Origin: Burkholderiaceae bacterium
GTDB taxonomy: Bacteria > Pseudomonadota > Gammaproteobacteria > Burkholderiales > Burkholderiaceae
DNA length: 7,744 bases
Reading direction: 5' to 3'
Assembly: GCA_017998575.1 (NCBI GenBank)
Contig: JAGOCV010000191.1
Coordinates: forward strand, 1 to 7,744
Below the pieces are notes generated by a model that was given only the letters and a program-made list of their open reading frames with translations, was not told the DNA's origin and searched no databases. Position numbers and translations under genes: made by a program. This document shows positions 1-7,108 of this stretch, one piece after another. The first letter of the stretch is position 1. Each line of letters starts with the position of its first letter.

Positions 1-783
1 GCCTTGCTGCAATCGAACACCTTGCGCCAGGCACTCGCGCCCTACGTCCTGGGCGGTGCGCACGGCAGGCTGCTGGATGCCGACCACGACCGCCTCGGCA
101 CATCCGACGTGCAGGCGTTCGAGATGGAGGAGCTGATGCACAGCAAGGCCGCTGTGCTCGCGGTGCTGCGCTACCTGTTCGCGCGCTTCGAGGAGCGGCT
201 GGATGGTGCGCCCACGCTGCTGATCCTTGATGAAGCGTGGCTGTTCCTCGACGACCCGGTGTTTGCGGCGCGCATCCGCCAGTGGCTCAAGACGCTGCGC
301 AAGAAGAACGTCAGCGTGATCTTCGCAACGCAGTCGCTCGCGGACGTGAAGGACTCGGCCATCGCGCCGGCCATCATCGAAAGCTGCGCGAGTCGGATTT
401 TCTTGCCGAACCCGCAAGCGACCGAACCGCAGATTCGCACGATCTATGAGGGCTTCGGGCTGAACTCGCGCCAGATCGAAATCGTCGCCACCGCGCAGCC
501 CAAGCGCGACTACTACTACCAATCCCGCCTCGGCAACCGCCTGTTCGACCTCGACCTGGGGCCGGCGACGCTGGCCTTCGCGGGTGCTTCCACGCCGCAA
601 GACCAGCGCGCCATTGATGAGGTTCTTGGCCGCGTGCCGCAGGACGCCGGCGTGCCCGGCTTCGCGGGCGCCTGGCTGCGCCATCGCGGCCTCGATTGGG
701 CGGCCGACCTGCTGCCCTCGTTCCCCGGCTACGCGCCGGGTTCCCTCCGTACCGCTGACCACCCCCAGGAGAACCAACTATGA
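1..783 (+). CDS. trbE: TrbE, conjugative-transfer ATPase (VirB4 family), C-terminal part
   Basis: The reading frame is already open at base 1, so only the last 260 residues are visible; family members are usually 800 residues or more, so most of the protein, including the Walker A loop, lies to the left. What is seen: a Walker B strand with catalytic acids, LLILDEAW (visible residues 73-80); the downstream IFATQSLADV segment (about 107-116); and the FLPNP and PKRDYYY stretches typical of VirB4/TrbE C-terminal domains. VirB4 ATPases work on the cytoplasmic face of the inner membrane and power pilus and channel assembly of type IV secretion systems. The TGA stop overlaps the trbJ ATG (ATGA), suggesting coupled translation. 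The in-frame TTG at base 4 is not a real start. The family is certain; the symbol rests on sequence character plus trb order. Confidence 0.93.
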   Translation, partial: ALLQSNTLRQALAPYVLGGAHGRLLDADHDRLGTSDVQAFEMEELMHSKAAVLAVLRYLFARFEERLDGAPTLLILDEAWLFLDDPVFAARIRQWLKTLRKKNVSVIFATQSLADVKDSAIAPAIIESCASRIFLPNPQATEPQIRTIYEGFGLNSRQIEIVATAQPKRDYYYQSRLGNRLFDLDLGPATLAFAGASTPQDQRAIDEVLGRVPQDAGVPGFAGAWLRHRGLDWAADLLPSFPGYAPGSLRTADHPQENQL

Positions 784-1535
784 AATTGCATACCCCCAAG
801 CTCGCCGCGTTGACCGCCGCCTGCGTGCTCGCATTCGGCATCGCGCAACCCGCCCACGCCTTGTTCGGCGTCGGCGACATCGTGCTCGACCCGACCAATC
901 TGGTGCAGAACACGCTCACCGCCGTTCGCACGCTGGAGCAGATCAATAACCAGATCCAGCAACTCCAGCACGAAGCGCAGATGCTCATTAACCAGGCGCG
1001 CAACCTGGCCAGCCTGCCGTCCAGCGTGGTCGGCCAGTTGCGCGCGAACCTGGCGACCACCCAGCGACTGATCGCGCAGGCCAAGGGCTTGGCCTACGAA
1101 GTGACAAGCATCGACCGCGAATTCGTGCGCCTGTATCCCGAGAAGTACGCCGCCACGGTGAGCGGCAATCAGATGTACCTCGATGCGCAGGAGCGTTGGA
1201 AGAACACGCTCAACGGCCTGCAAACGACCATGCAGATGCAGGCCCAGGCGTCGCAGAACCTGAGCGACGACGAAAGCGTGCTGGCCGACCTCGTGGGCAA
1301 GAGCCAGTCGGCCGAGGGCGCGCTGCAAGCGATGCAGGCCATGAACCAGTTGCTGGCCTTGCAGGCCAAGCAGTCGATCCAGACGCAGCGGCTCCAGATC
1401 ACGCAAGACCGCGCGGCCTCGCTGGAACTGGCGCGGCAGGCGGCGGCCACGGAGCGCGGGCGCGAAGTGACGCGCCGCTTCCTGGGCGAAGGCACGCCGT
1501 ACACGCCGCAGCCCGTCAATTTCTACAACCGCTGA
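780..1535 (+). CDS. trbJ: TrbJ, P-type conjugation periplasmic protein (VirB5-like)
   Basis: 251 residues. The N-terminus is a clear Sec signal peptide: basic start (MKLHTPK), hydrophobic core, and an AHA cleavage site at residues 25-27, so the mature protein begins near LFGVGDIV. The motif GDIVLDPTNLVQN (about 32-44) is characteristic of TrbJ. The rest is highly helical, rich in Q, A and L with heptad-like spacing (about 45-230), as expected for VirB5/TrbJ proteins, which are periplasmic and associate with the conjugative pilus or its tip. The start is the ATG overlapping the trbE stop, with an AGGAG ribosome site at 767-771. It is followed after 11 bases by a small lipoprotein gene. The length is normal for the family and there is no sign of damage. 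Confidence 0.93.
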   Translation: MKLHTPKLAALTAACVLAFGIAQPAHALFGVGDIVLDPTNLVQNTLTAVRTLEQINNQIQQLQHEAQMLINQARNLASLPSSVVGQLRANLATTQRLIAQAKGLAYEVTSIDREFVRLYPEKYAATVSGNQMYLDAQERWKNTLNGLQTTMQMQAQASQNLSDDESVLADLVGKSQSAEGALQAMQAMNQLLALQAKQSIQTQRLQITQDRAASLELARQAAATERGREVTRRFLGEGTPYTPQPVNFYNR

Positions 1536-1546
1536 CGGAGGCTGCC

Positions 1547-1873
1547 ATGCAACGCACGCCCGTCGTGTTTGCTTTCGCCATTCATGCGCTGGTGCTGGCC
1601 GGCTGTGACCGGCCGCAGCAAGTGTCGGTGAATGCGCTCGCCGCCGACCCGGCCCGGTTGCACGCGCTGCGCGCGCAGTGCCGCGCGGGCGCGCACGACG
1701 GCGCGTTTTGCGCGCAGGTGGCACAGGCCGACCTGCGGCGCTTTCTCTCCGGCCAGGCCGGGCCGAATGAGTACCAGACGCTGGCCGACCTGCCGCCGAT
1801 CCCGCCCAGCTTCGATGAACCCGCCGATGGCAGCGCGGCAATCGCTCTGCCTGGGCAGGAGGACTCGCCATGA
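1547..1873 (+). CDS. TrbK-like lipoprotein, probable entry-exclusion protein
   Basis: 108 residues, starting at the ATG at 1547 with GGAGG at 1537-1541. A longer upstream reading of this frame would run through trbJ and is unlikely. A hydrophobic N-terminus ends in the lipobox LAGC (Cys20), so the product should be a lipid-anchored envelope protein. After it come a DPARLHALRAQC segment (Cys44) and a second Cys, in GAFCAQ, followed by ADLRRFL; two cysteines in a short helical lipoprotein recall the TrbK/Eex entry-exclusion group. Those small proteins, coded between trbJ and trbL, block redundant transfer into cells that already hold the element. The C-terminal third is proline- and acid-rich and looks disordered. 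Its TGA overlaps the trbL ATG. Position and lipobox are seen; the exclusion role is inferred, and trbK is the likely symbol. Confidence 0.75.
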   Translation: MQRTPVVFAFAIHALVLAGCDRPQQVSVNALAADPARLHALRAQCRAGAHDGAFCAQVAQADLRRFLSGQAGPNEYQTLADLPPIPPSFDEPADGSAAIALPGQEDSP

Positions 1874-3222
1874 ACGACGTGACGGTCATCGACCGCTTCC
1901 TCGACACCTTCTCGCGCTACATCGACTCGGGCTTTGGCCTGTTGCACGGCGAAGTGGCGTTTCTGACCGCCACGCTGATCGTCATCGACATGACGCTCGC
2001 CGGGCTGTTCTGGGCGATGAGCCATGCCACCGGCCAGGGCGAGGACGTGATCGCCAAGCTGATCCGCAAGGTGCTGTACGTCGGCGCCTTCGCCTACATC
2101 ATCGGCAACTTCAACTGGTTGGCTGGCATCGTGTTCCGCTCCTTCGCCGGGCTGGGCCTGACGGCCAGCGGCTCGACCCTGAGCATGGAGAACTTCCTGC
2201 AACCGGGCCGGCTGGCGAAGGTCGGCATCGACGCCGGTGCGCCGATCCTGAAACAGATCGGCGACATGGCGGGCTTCCCCGAAGTCTTCGTGAACATCAC
2301 GCCCATCGTCGTGATGTTCCTCGCTTGGCTGATCGTCCTGCTGTGCTTCTTCGTGCTGGCGATCCAGCTTTTCATCACGCTGATCGAGTTCAAGCTGACC
2401 ACGCTTGCCGGCTTCGTGCTGGTGCCGTTCGCGCTCTGGAACAAGACCGCATTTCTCGCCGAGAAGGTGCTGGGCAACGTGGTGTCGTCCGGCATCAAGG
2501 TGCTGGTGCTGGCGGTGATCGTGGGCATCGGCTCGGGCCTGTTCGCCGAGTTTCAGGTACAGCCCGCCGAACCATCCATCGACCACTCCGTGGTCGTGAT
2601 GCTGGCCTCGCTGACGCTGCTGGCCTTGGGCATCTTCGGGCCGGGCATTGCAACCGGGCTGGTGTCCGGCGGCCCGCAGCTCGGCGCAGGTGCGATGGCC
2701 GGTGCGGCGCTGGGCGCGGCCGGCGCTGCTGTTGCCGTGGGCGCTGCGGCTACGGGCGTCGGCGGCGCAGTCGCCGCCGGGGCGCGCATGGCGCCCGCAG
2801 CCGCCAAGCTGGCCGGTAGCGGAGCGCGTGCCGCCACTGGGGCCGCCAGCAGCGCGCGGTCGGCGTTTCAGGCGGGTTCTGCATCCGCCGGCGGCGGCCT
2901 CAAGGGCGCTGCCGCTGGTGTCGGCAATGTCGCCAAGACCGGCGCGCAGGCGACCGGGCAGAAGGTGGCTGAGGGCGCGCGCTCGATGAAGGAGCGTGTC
3001 GCCGCCGCCTTCCGGCCCGATGACGCCGGATCGGCGTCAGGGGGCGGTGCCGCACAGGCTGCAAACGAGCCAACCCCATCCACCGCGCAACCCGCCTGGG
3101 CCAAGCGCCTGCATCGCAGGCAGCAGCTCACCCATGCCGCGACGACCGCCGCCCACACGCTGCGCGGCGGCGATGGCGGCAGCTCCAGCCAAGGCCCGAG
3201 CCTGCGCGATTCCGATTCCTGA
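1870..3222 (+). CDS. trbL: TrbL, polytopic inner-membrane channel protein (VirB6-like)
   Basis: 450 residues. The N-terminal 265 carry about six hydrophobic segments (about 30-50, 66-90, 142-168, 175-192, 207-225 and 240-266), including the long one in PIVVMFLAWLIVLLCFFV. This is the layout of TrbL/VirB6 proteins, which form part of the inner-membrane DNA translocation channel. Residues 267-450 are a low-complexity tail dominated by Ala and Gly, later with Ser, Pro, Gln and basic residues, probably disordered; such tails vary widely between TrbL homologues. The start overlaps the preceding gene's stop (ATGA) and has AGGAGG at 1857-1862. A TGA at 3220-3222 ends it, 18 bases before trbF. The strongly repetitive GC-rich DNA of the tail makes assembly or frame errors possible there, but the frame stays open. 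Confidence 0.92.
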   Translation: MNDVTVIDRFLDTFSRYIDSGFGLLHGEVAFLTATLIVIDMTLAGLFWAMSHATGQGEDVIAKLIRKVLYVGAFAYIIGNFNWLAGIVFRSFAGLGLTASGSTLSMENFLQPGRLAKVGIDAGAPILKQIGDMAGFPEVFVNITPIVVMFLAWLIVLLCFFVLAIQLFITLIEFKLTTLAGFVLVPFALWNKTAFLAEKVLGNVVSSGIKVLVLAVIVGIGSGLFAEFQVQPAEPSIDHSVVVMLASLTLLALGIFGPGIATGLVSGGPQLGAGAMAGAALGAAGAAVAVGAAATGVGGAVAAGARMAPAAAKLAGSGARAATGAASSARSAFQAGSASAGGGLKGAAAGVGNVAKTGAQATGQKVAEGARSMKERVAAAFRPDDAGSASGGGAAQAANEPTPSTAQPAWAKRLHRRQQLTHAATTAAHTLRGGDGGSSSQGPSLRDSDS

Positions 3223-3240
3223 TCTTCAAGGAGAACTCCC

Positions 3241-3945
3241 ATGCGATTCAAACGACCGCAGGTGCGCTACGCCGATACGCCACAGCCTGCTACTCCGTAT
3301 CAATCCGCCGCCCAGGTTTGGGACGAGCGCATCGGCTCGGCCCGCGTGCAGGCCAGAAACTGGCGTTTCATGGCCTTTGGCTGCCTCACGCTGGCCGTGC
3401 TGATGGCGGGCGGCCTAGTCTGGCGCTCGGCGCAGTCCATCGTCACGCCCTACGTCATTGAGGTGGACAACGCGGGCCAGGTGCGCGCTGTCGGCGAGGC
3501 CGCCACGCCCTACAAGCCCAGCGATGCGCAGATCGCCTACCACCTGGGCCGCTTCATCGGCCTGGTGCGCTCGCTGTCCATCGACCCCATCGTGGTGCGG
3601 CAGAACTGGCTCGATGCCTACGACTACACGACCGACAAAGGCGCGGTCGTGCTCAACGAGTACGCCCGCACGAATGACCCGTTCGCGCGCATCGGCAAGG
3701 AGTCGGTGACGGTGCAGATCACCAGCGTGACCCGCGCCAGCGACACGTCTTTCAACGTGCGCTGGACGGAAACGCGCTTCGTCAATGGCGCGCTGGATCG
3801 CACCGAACGCTGGAACGCGGTGATTTCCACGGTGCTGCAAACCCCGCGCACCGAGCAGCGTCTGCGCAAGAACCCCCTGGGCATCTACGTCAACGGGCTG
3901 TCGTGGAGCCGCGAACTGGAAGCTAACGAAGGAGCAAAACCATGA
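3241..3945 (+). CDS. trbF: TrbF, bitopic conjugation-channel protein (VirB8-like)
   Basis: 234 residues. Architecture matches TrbF/VirB8: a cytoplasmic N-terminus (about 1-41, with VWDERIGSARVQARNW), one membrane helix (about 42-61) and a periplasmic NTF2-like domain from about residue 68. Recognisable family stretches are VTPYVIEVDNAGQVRAVG (68-85), the NDPF loop (145-148), the RWTETRF strand (174-180) and NPLGIYVNGLSWSREL near the end (211-225). VirB8-type proteins scaffold the inner-membrane complex and contact the VirB10-like and pilus components. An AAGGAG site at 3228-3233 sits seven bases before the ATG. The TGA overlaps the trbG ATG, so the two are probably translated together. Length is usual and no key region is missing. 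Confidence 0.94.
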   Translation: MRFKRPQVRYADTPQPATPYQSAAQVWDERIGSARVQARNWRFMAFGCLTLAVLMAGGLVWRSAQSIVTPYVIEVDNAGQVRAVGEAATPYKPSDAQIAYHLGRFIGLVRSLSIDPIVVRQNWLDAYDYTTDKGAVVLNEYARTNDPFARIGKESVTVQITSVTRASDTSFNVRWTETRFVNGALDRTERWNAVISTVLQTPRTEQRLRKNPLGIYVNGLSWSRELEANEGAKP

Positions 3946-4943
3946 ATGATCTTTTCCGTAAATCCGCCTTGCCGGTGATGCTTCTGGCTTCGACCGTGCT
4001 GTTCTCTGGCTGCGCTACTCAGGGCAAGCCGCCACCGACCATTTCGCTCGATGAGCCGGTGCAGGCCCAGCCGCTGCCGGAGCCACCAAAACCGGTGGAG
4101 GTGGTCACGGTGCCGCAGCCGCTCGCGCTGCCGTCGCAGTTGAAACCACTGCCAGAGACCGAGGAGGCCAAGCCCGCGCCGGAACCCGCGGATGAGAAAG
4201 TGCGCGTCTCGCGCGCCAATGCCGAGGCCCGTGTCGCGCCCACGCGCGAAGGCTACGTCAACGCGATCCAGGTCTGGCCCTTTACCGATGGCGCGGTTTA
4301 CCAGCTCTATGCGGCCGTGGGCCGCGTGACGGTGGTTTCGCTGCAGCCCGGCGAGGAACTGGTGACGGTCGCGGCCGGCGACACGGTGCGCTGGATCGTC
4401 GGGGACACGTCGAGCGGCAGCGGTGAGGCTCTGCGCGTCAACGTGATGGTCAAGCCGATCCGCTCGGGCTTGAAGACCAATCTGGTCATCACCACCAGCC
4501 GCCGGACGTATCTGCTGGAGCTGACTTCGACCGAAAAGACGTGGATGGCGTCGGTGTCCTGGGAGTACCCGAAGGACAAGATGCTGGCCTTGCAGCGCCA
4601 GGCGCAGGCGGCCAGCGCCGCCGCCCCGGTCGATAGCGGCCTGTCGCTGGAGAAGATCCGTTTCCGCTATGCCATCAGCGGCAGCAATCCGCCGTGGAAG
4701 CCGCTGCGTGCTTTCGATGACGGCGAGAAGGTCTACATCCAGTTCCCGCCCGGCATCGCCCAGGGCGAGCTGCCGCCGCTGTTCGTGATCGGCGCGCAAG
4801 GCGACGGGCAACTGGTGAACTACCGATTCCGTGCGCCGTACTACATCGTTGATCGCCTGTTCGGCGCGGCCGAACTGCGCCTGGGCGGGGACAAAGGCGA
4901 CGTGGTGCGGATTGAGCGCACGGACGGCACACGGAGGAACTGA
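3942..4943 (+). CDS. trbG: TrbG, outer-membrane-complex protein (VirB9/CagX family)
   Basis: 333 residues. The N-terminus is an export signal ending in FSGC, so Cys24 is a likely lipid attachment site, though Phe at -3 is not ideal for a lipobox. A proline-, glutamate- and lysine-rich linker follows (about 28-85). The VirB9/CagX region begins near YVNAIQVWPFTDGAVYQLY (105-123), with strands around VTVAAGDTVRWIVGD (141-155) and TSRRTYLLELTST (185-197). A C-terminal lobe (about 238-330, RFRYAISG, PWKPLRAFDDG, QFPPGI) matches the part that binds the VirB7-like lipoprotein and VirB10 in known core complexes. The product should help form the outer-membrane ring of the transfer channel. The ribosome site is AAGGAG at 3929-3934. 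Two bases separate its stop from the trbI start. Confidence 0.94.
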   Translation: MNDLFRKSALPVMLLASTVLFSGCATQGKPPPTISLDEPVQAQPLPEPPKPVEVVTVPQPLALPSQLKPLPETEEAKPAPEPADEKVRVSRANAEARVAPTREGYVNAIQVWPFTDGAVYQLYAAVGRVTVVSLQPGEELVTVAAGDTVRWIVGDTSSGSGEALRVNVMVKPIRSGLKTNLVITTSRRTYLLELTSTEKTWMASVSWEYPKDKMLALQRQAQAASAAAPVDSGLSLEKIRFRYAISGSNPPWKPLRAFDDGEKVYIQFPPGIAQGELPPLFVIGAQGDGQLVNYRFRAPYYIVDRLFGAAELRLGGDKGDVVRIERTDGTRRN

Positions 4944-4945
4944 CC

Positions 4946-6214
4946 ATGAGCCAGGACGATTCCCCTGATCTTGCGGCGCAGGCGGGCAAGGTCGCGCCCG
5001 AGGCGGTGGCGCTGCGCGCCCAGCCGCGCCCGGTCACGCGCCTGAACCGGCGCACGCTGGCCATCCTCGTCGGCGTCCTGTCGGTCGCCGTGCTCGGGGC
5101 CACGATCTGGTCATTGCAGCCGCACCGGCGCGGCACGGGCGAGCAGACCGAGCTTTACAACGTCGATCGCGTCTCGAAGTCCGAGGGGCTGGATGGTCTG
5201 CCGGCCGACTACTCGAAGCTGCCGCCGAAGGTGCCCGAGCTGGGGCCGCCGCTGCCGGGTGATCTCGGCCCAGCCATCGTGAAGTCGCAGCAGCCGGTGA
5301 CGCCGGCCTACGCACCGCCGGGACATGATCCGGCGGATGCGTGGCGCAAGGAGGCCGATGCGGCGGCGAACTCGTCGGTGTTTTTCCGCTCGGGCAACCA
5401 AGGCAAGGCCACCGCGCCGGTCACGGCGCAAGCCGCTGCGGCTGCGCCCGGCAGCGCCTTGGCGGGCTTCGACCCGCTGGCCGCTGGCCCGGCCTCGACG
5501 GCGGCCCAGCCATCCGACCCGACAGCCGTGCAGAACCGGCAAGACCAGAAAGAGGCTTTCCTGAAAGGCGGTTCTACGGAAACCCGCAATTCCGGCAATC
5601 TCCAGATGCCGGCCTCGCCGTATCAGGTCATGGCGGGAACGGTGATCGCGGGCGCGCTGGTGACGGGCATCAAGTCCGATCTGCCGGGCGACGTGATAGC
5701 CACGGTGACGGAGCCGGTCTATGACACGGCCACTGGCAAGTTCCTGCTGATCCCACAGGGATCGCGCATCCTGGGCAAGTACAACAGCCAGGTGAGCTAC
5801 GGGCAGAGCCGCGTACAGGTGGTGTGGAACCGCGTCATCCTGCCGGACACGTCCTCGCTGAAGCTAGACAACCTGGCGGGCACTGACCCTGCCGGCTATT
5901 CCGGCCTGGAGGATGGCGTCGATTGGCATTGGGATCGCGTCTTCGCGGGTGCGGCGCTGACGACCCTGCTGGGCGTGGGTGCCGAGTTGGCCGCACCGGA
6001 AAACCGGCAGGATGGCAACCGCATCGTGATCGCTGGGCGCGATAGCGCGCAGGACAGCATCAACCAGGTCGGCCAAGAGATGACCCGGCGCAACATGAAC
6101 ATCCAGCCGACGCTGACCGAGCGGCCGGGCCTGCCGGTGCGGATCATCGTCAACCGCGATTTTGTGCTGCGGCCGTACCAGCCTATGTTCTTCAACCGTG
6201 GAATTGCGAAATGA
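4946..6214 (+). CDS. trbI: TrbI, envelope-spanning channel protein (VirB10 family)
   Basis: 422 residues. A short cytoplasmic N-terminus (1-35) precedes one membrane helix (about 36-57, LAILVGVLSVAVLGATIW). A long proline/alanine-rich periplasmic linker follows (about 60-215), then the conserved VirB10/TrbI C-terminal beta-barrel domain (about 220-415). Family landmarks in it are SPYQVMAGTVIAGALVTGI (224-242), LPGDVIATV (246-254), LLIPQGSRILGKYNS (267-281) and PVRIIVNRDFVLRPY (397-411). VirB10 proteins bridge inner and outer membranes and pass energy from the ATPases to the outer pore. A GGAGGA site at 4933-4938 serves the ATG at 4946. The terminal ATGA overlaps the next small gene. Length and domains are complete, and it is the last recognisable channel gene of the operon. 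Confidence 0.95.
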   Translation: MSQDDSPDLAAQAGKVAPEAVALRAQPRPVTRLNRRTLAILVGVLSVAVLGATIWSLQPHRRGTGEQTELYNVDRVSKSEGLDGLPADYSKLPPKVPELGPPLPGDLGPAIVKSQQPVTPAYAPPGHDPADAWRKEADAAANSSVFFRSGNQGKATAPVTAQAAAAAPGSALAGFDPLAAGPASTAAQPSDPTAVQNRQDQKEAFLKGGSTETRNSGNLQMPASPYQVMAGTVIAGALVTGIKSDLPGDVIATVTEPVYDTATGKFLLIPQGSRILGKYNSQVSYGQSRVQVVWNRVILPDTSSLKLDNLAGTDPAGYSGLEDGVDWHWDRVFAGAALTTLLGVGAELAAPENRQDGNRIVIAGRDSAQDSINQVGQEMTRRNMNIQPTLTERPGLPVRIIVNRDFVLRPYQPMFFNRGIAK

Positions 6215-6486
6215 ACACCACCAGGAAGTTGCGGCTTGGGCCGCTGCCCAAGGTCGAGAGCGTCAAGCTGGCCTTTGCGTGCCCGGTCAGCCTGAAAGCC
6301 GACCTCGACCGTTACGCCGCGCTGCACGCGCAGGTGTACGGCGAAGCGGTCGATGCCACGACGCTGATCCCGCACATGCTAGAGGCCTTCATGCAAGGAG
6401 ACCGTGGGTTTCAGAGAAACAGCGCTAGTAAACACGCATTGCAAAACGCTGGTGGAGTAACCATCTCCGGTTGCCGTACGCCGTGA
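6211..6486 (+). CDS. DUF2274-type small protein following trbI, with atypical C-terminal tail
   Basis: 91 residues, starting at the ATG that overlaps the trbI stop; it has no strong ribosome site of its own, so translation probably depends on coupling. Residues 1-67 (TTRKLRLGPLPK, VKLAFACPVSLKADLDRY, IPHMLEAFMQGDRGF) resemble the DUF2274 family, which I know as the gene found just after trbI in Tn4371-like elements. Its function is unknown. It is small and helical, with no signal peptide or membrane segment, so it is probably cytoplasmic; the SLKADLDRYAALHAQ region has the feel of a ribbon-helix-helix or accessory helical protein, but that is a guess. From about residue 67 codon use changes (AGA, AGT, AAA, TTG, CAA, GGA, GTA appear), so the last 24 residues may be read-through into foreign DNA after loss of the native 3' end. 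Confidence 0.75.
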   Translation: MNTTRKLRLGPLPKVESVKLAFACPVSLKADLDRYAALHAQVYGEAVDATTLIPHMLEAFMQGDRGFQRNSASKHALQNAGGVTISGCRTP

Positions 6487-6602
6487 GCTTTTTGGCTATG
6501 CGTGACCTAGGTTGCGGGAGTTGGCATCGCGGCTTCGAATTTCGAGGGCTGCAAGCGGTGGGGTGTGCTACAGGTGCGCCATTCACCCACCCGCCAAGTG
6601 CT
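6487..6602. other. Non-coding gap between convergent trb operon and copper genes
   Basis: This 116-base stretch separates the stop of the DUF2274-type gene from the stop of the PCu(A)C gene on the other strand. It is less GC-rich than the genes on either side at its left end. An imperfect GC-rich inverted repeat (GCGGTGGGGTG near 6556 against CACCCACCCGC near 6584) could fold, but no T-run follows on either strand, so I do not call a terminator. No tRNA, attachment core or insertion-sequence end was recognised. Confidence 0.5.
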
Positions 6603-7082
6603 TCAGTGCTTGTGGCCGCCCTGGGCATCGTGGCCAGCCGGCTGGGCGCTGGCGTTGAGCGCACGCACGGGAGCCTTCACTTCGACCGATTCGCGCTTGC
6701 CGTCCGGGCCCTCGATGACGAGGGTCAGAGGCACCGTGTCGCCTTCCTTCACCTGCTGCTTCAGGTCCATCAGCATCACGTGGTAGCCGCCGGGCTTGAG
6801 TTCCACGGTCTTGCCTGCGGGCAGCTCGACGGCCGGCACCTGGCGCATCTTCATCACGTTGTCCTGCATGGCCATCTCGTGGACCTCGACGGCGGGCGTA
6901 AGCGGCGAGCTGGCCGAGACCAGCTTGCTATTCTTGGTTGCCTTCAACTGCATGAAGGCGCCGGTGGCTTTCTGTTGCGGTACGGTGGCGCGCACCCAGG
7001 CATCTTTGACGGTGACTTGCGCCTGGGCGGTGGCCGCGAGCAGCGAGGCGGCGACGATGGCTGTGCGGATGACGAGTTTCAT
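6603..7082 (-). CDS. Periplasmic copper chaperone, PCu(A)C family
   Basis: 159 residues on the minus strand. An N-terminal signal peptide (MKLVIRT, hydrophobic core, cleavage near AQA at about 20-22) exports it to the periplasm. The copper-binding motif of the PCu(A)C family is exact: His68, ten residues, Met79, twenty-one residues, His101-x-Met103. A second His-containing element forms the C-terminal tail (GHDAQGGHKH, with three His), a feature of members that may also bind Cu(II). PCu(A)C proteins carry Cu(I) in the periplasm, commonly working with SCO proteins to load the CuA or CuB site of cytochrome oxidase. An AAGGAGA ribosome site precedes the ATG, about 26 bases after the stop of the SCO gene, so the two formed one operon. 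Its own gene looks intact, but the operon's upstream part is cut off by a transposon end, so expression is uncertain. Confidence 0.92.
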   Translation of the reverse strand: MKLVIRTAIVAASLLAATAQAQVTVKDAWVRATVPQQKATGAFMQLKATKNSKLVSASSPLTPAVEVHEMAMQDNVMKMRQVPAVELPAGKTVELKPGGYHVMLMDLKQQVKEGDTVPLTLVIEGPDGKRESVEVKAPVRALNASAQPAGHDAQGGHKH

Positions 7083-7108
7083 GGTGTTCTCCTTGAGGGG
7101 ATAGAGGG

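Noticed and set aside
729..1907. Long minus-strand open frame of 392 codons opposite trbJ and neighbours
   Set aside because: It is antisense to well-recognised trb genes, rich in Arg, Ala and Gly, and has no recognisable family; such frames are common opposite GC-rich genes. The same holds for the minus-strand frames at 1582-2586, 3885-4811 and 5111-5542.
6404..6442. Second Tn3-type inverted repeat at the seam, from the resemblance of TCAGAGAAAC and TAAACACG to parts of the repeat at 7619
   Set aside because: Spacing does not match, only three G residues start it and the terminal TAAG is absent; the similarity is within chance.
6525..6555. tRNA 3' end as an integration target, suggested by CTTCGAATTTCGAG resembling a T-loop
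   Set aside because: The T-stem does not pair properly, there is no acceptor stem or CCA end and no anticodon arm upstream.
6554..6596. Bidirectional terminator between the convergent operons
   Set aside because: The inverted repeat is imperfect (9 of 11 pairs) with an 18-base loop and no T-run on either strand.
6400..6602. Tn4371-type attachment core (TTTTTCAT-like) at the right end of the element
   Set aside because: The only T-run, CTTTTTGGCTAT near 6488, does not match the core as I remember it, so attR is not called.
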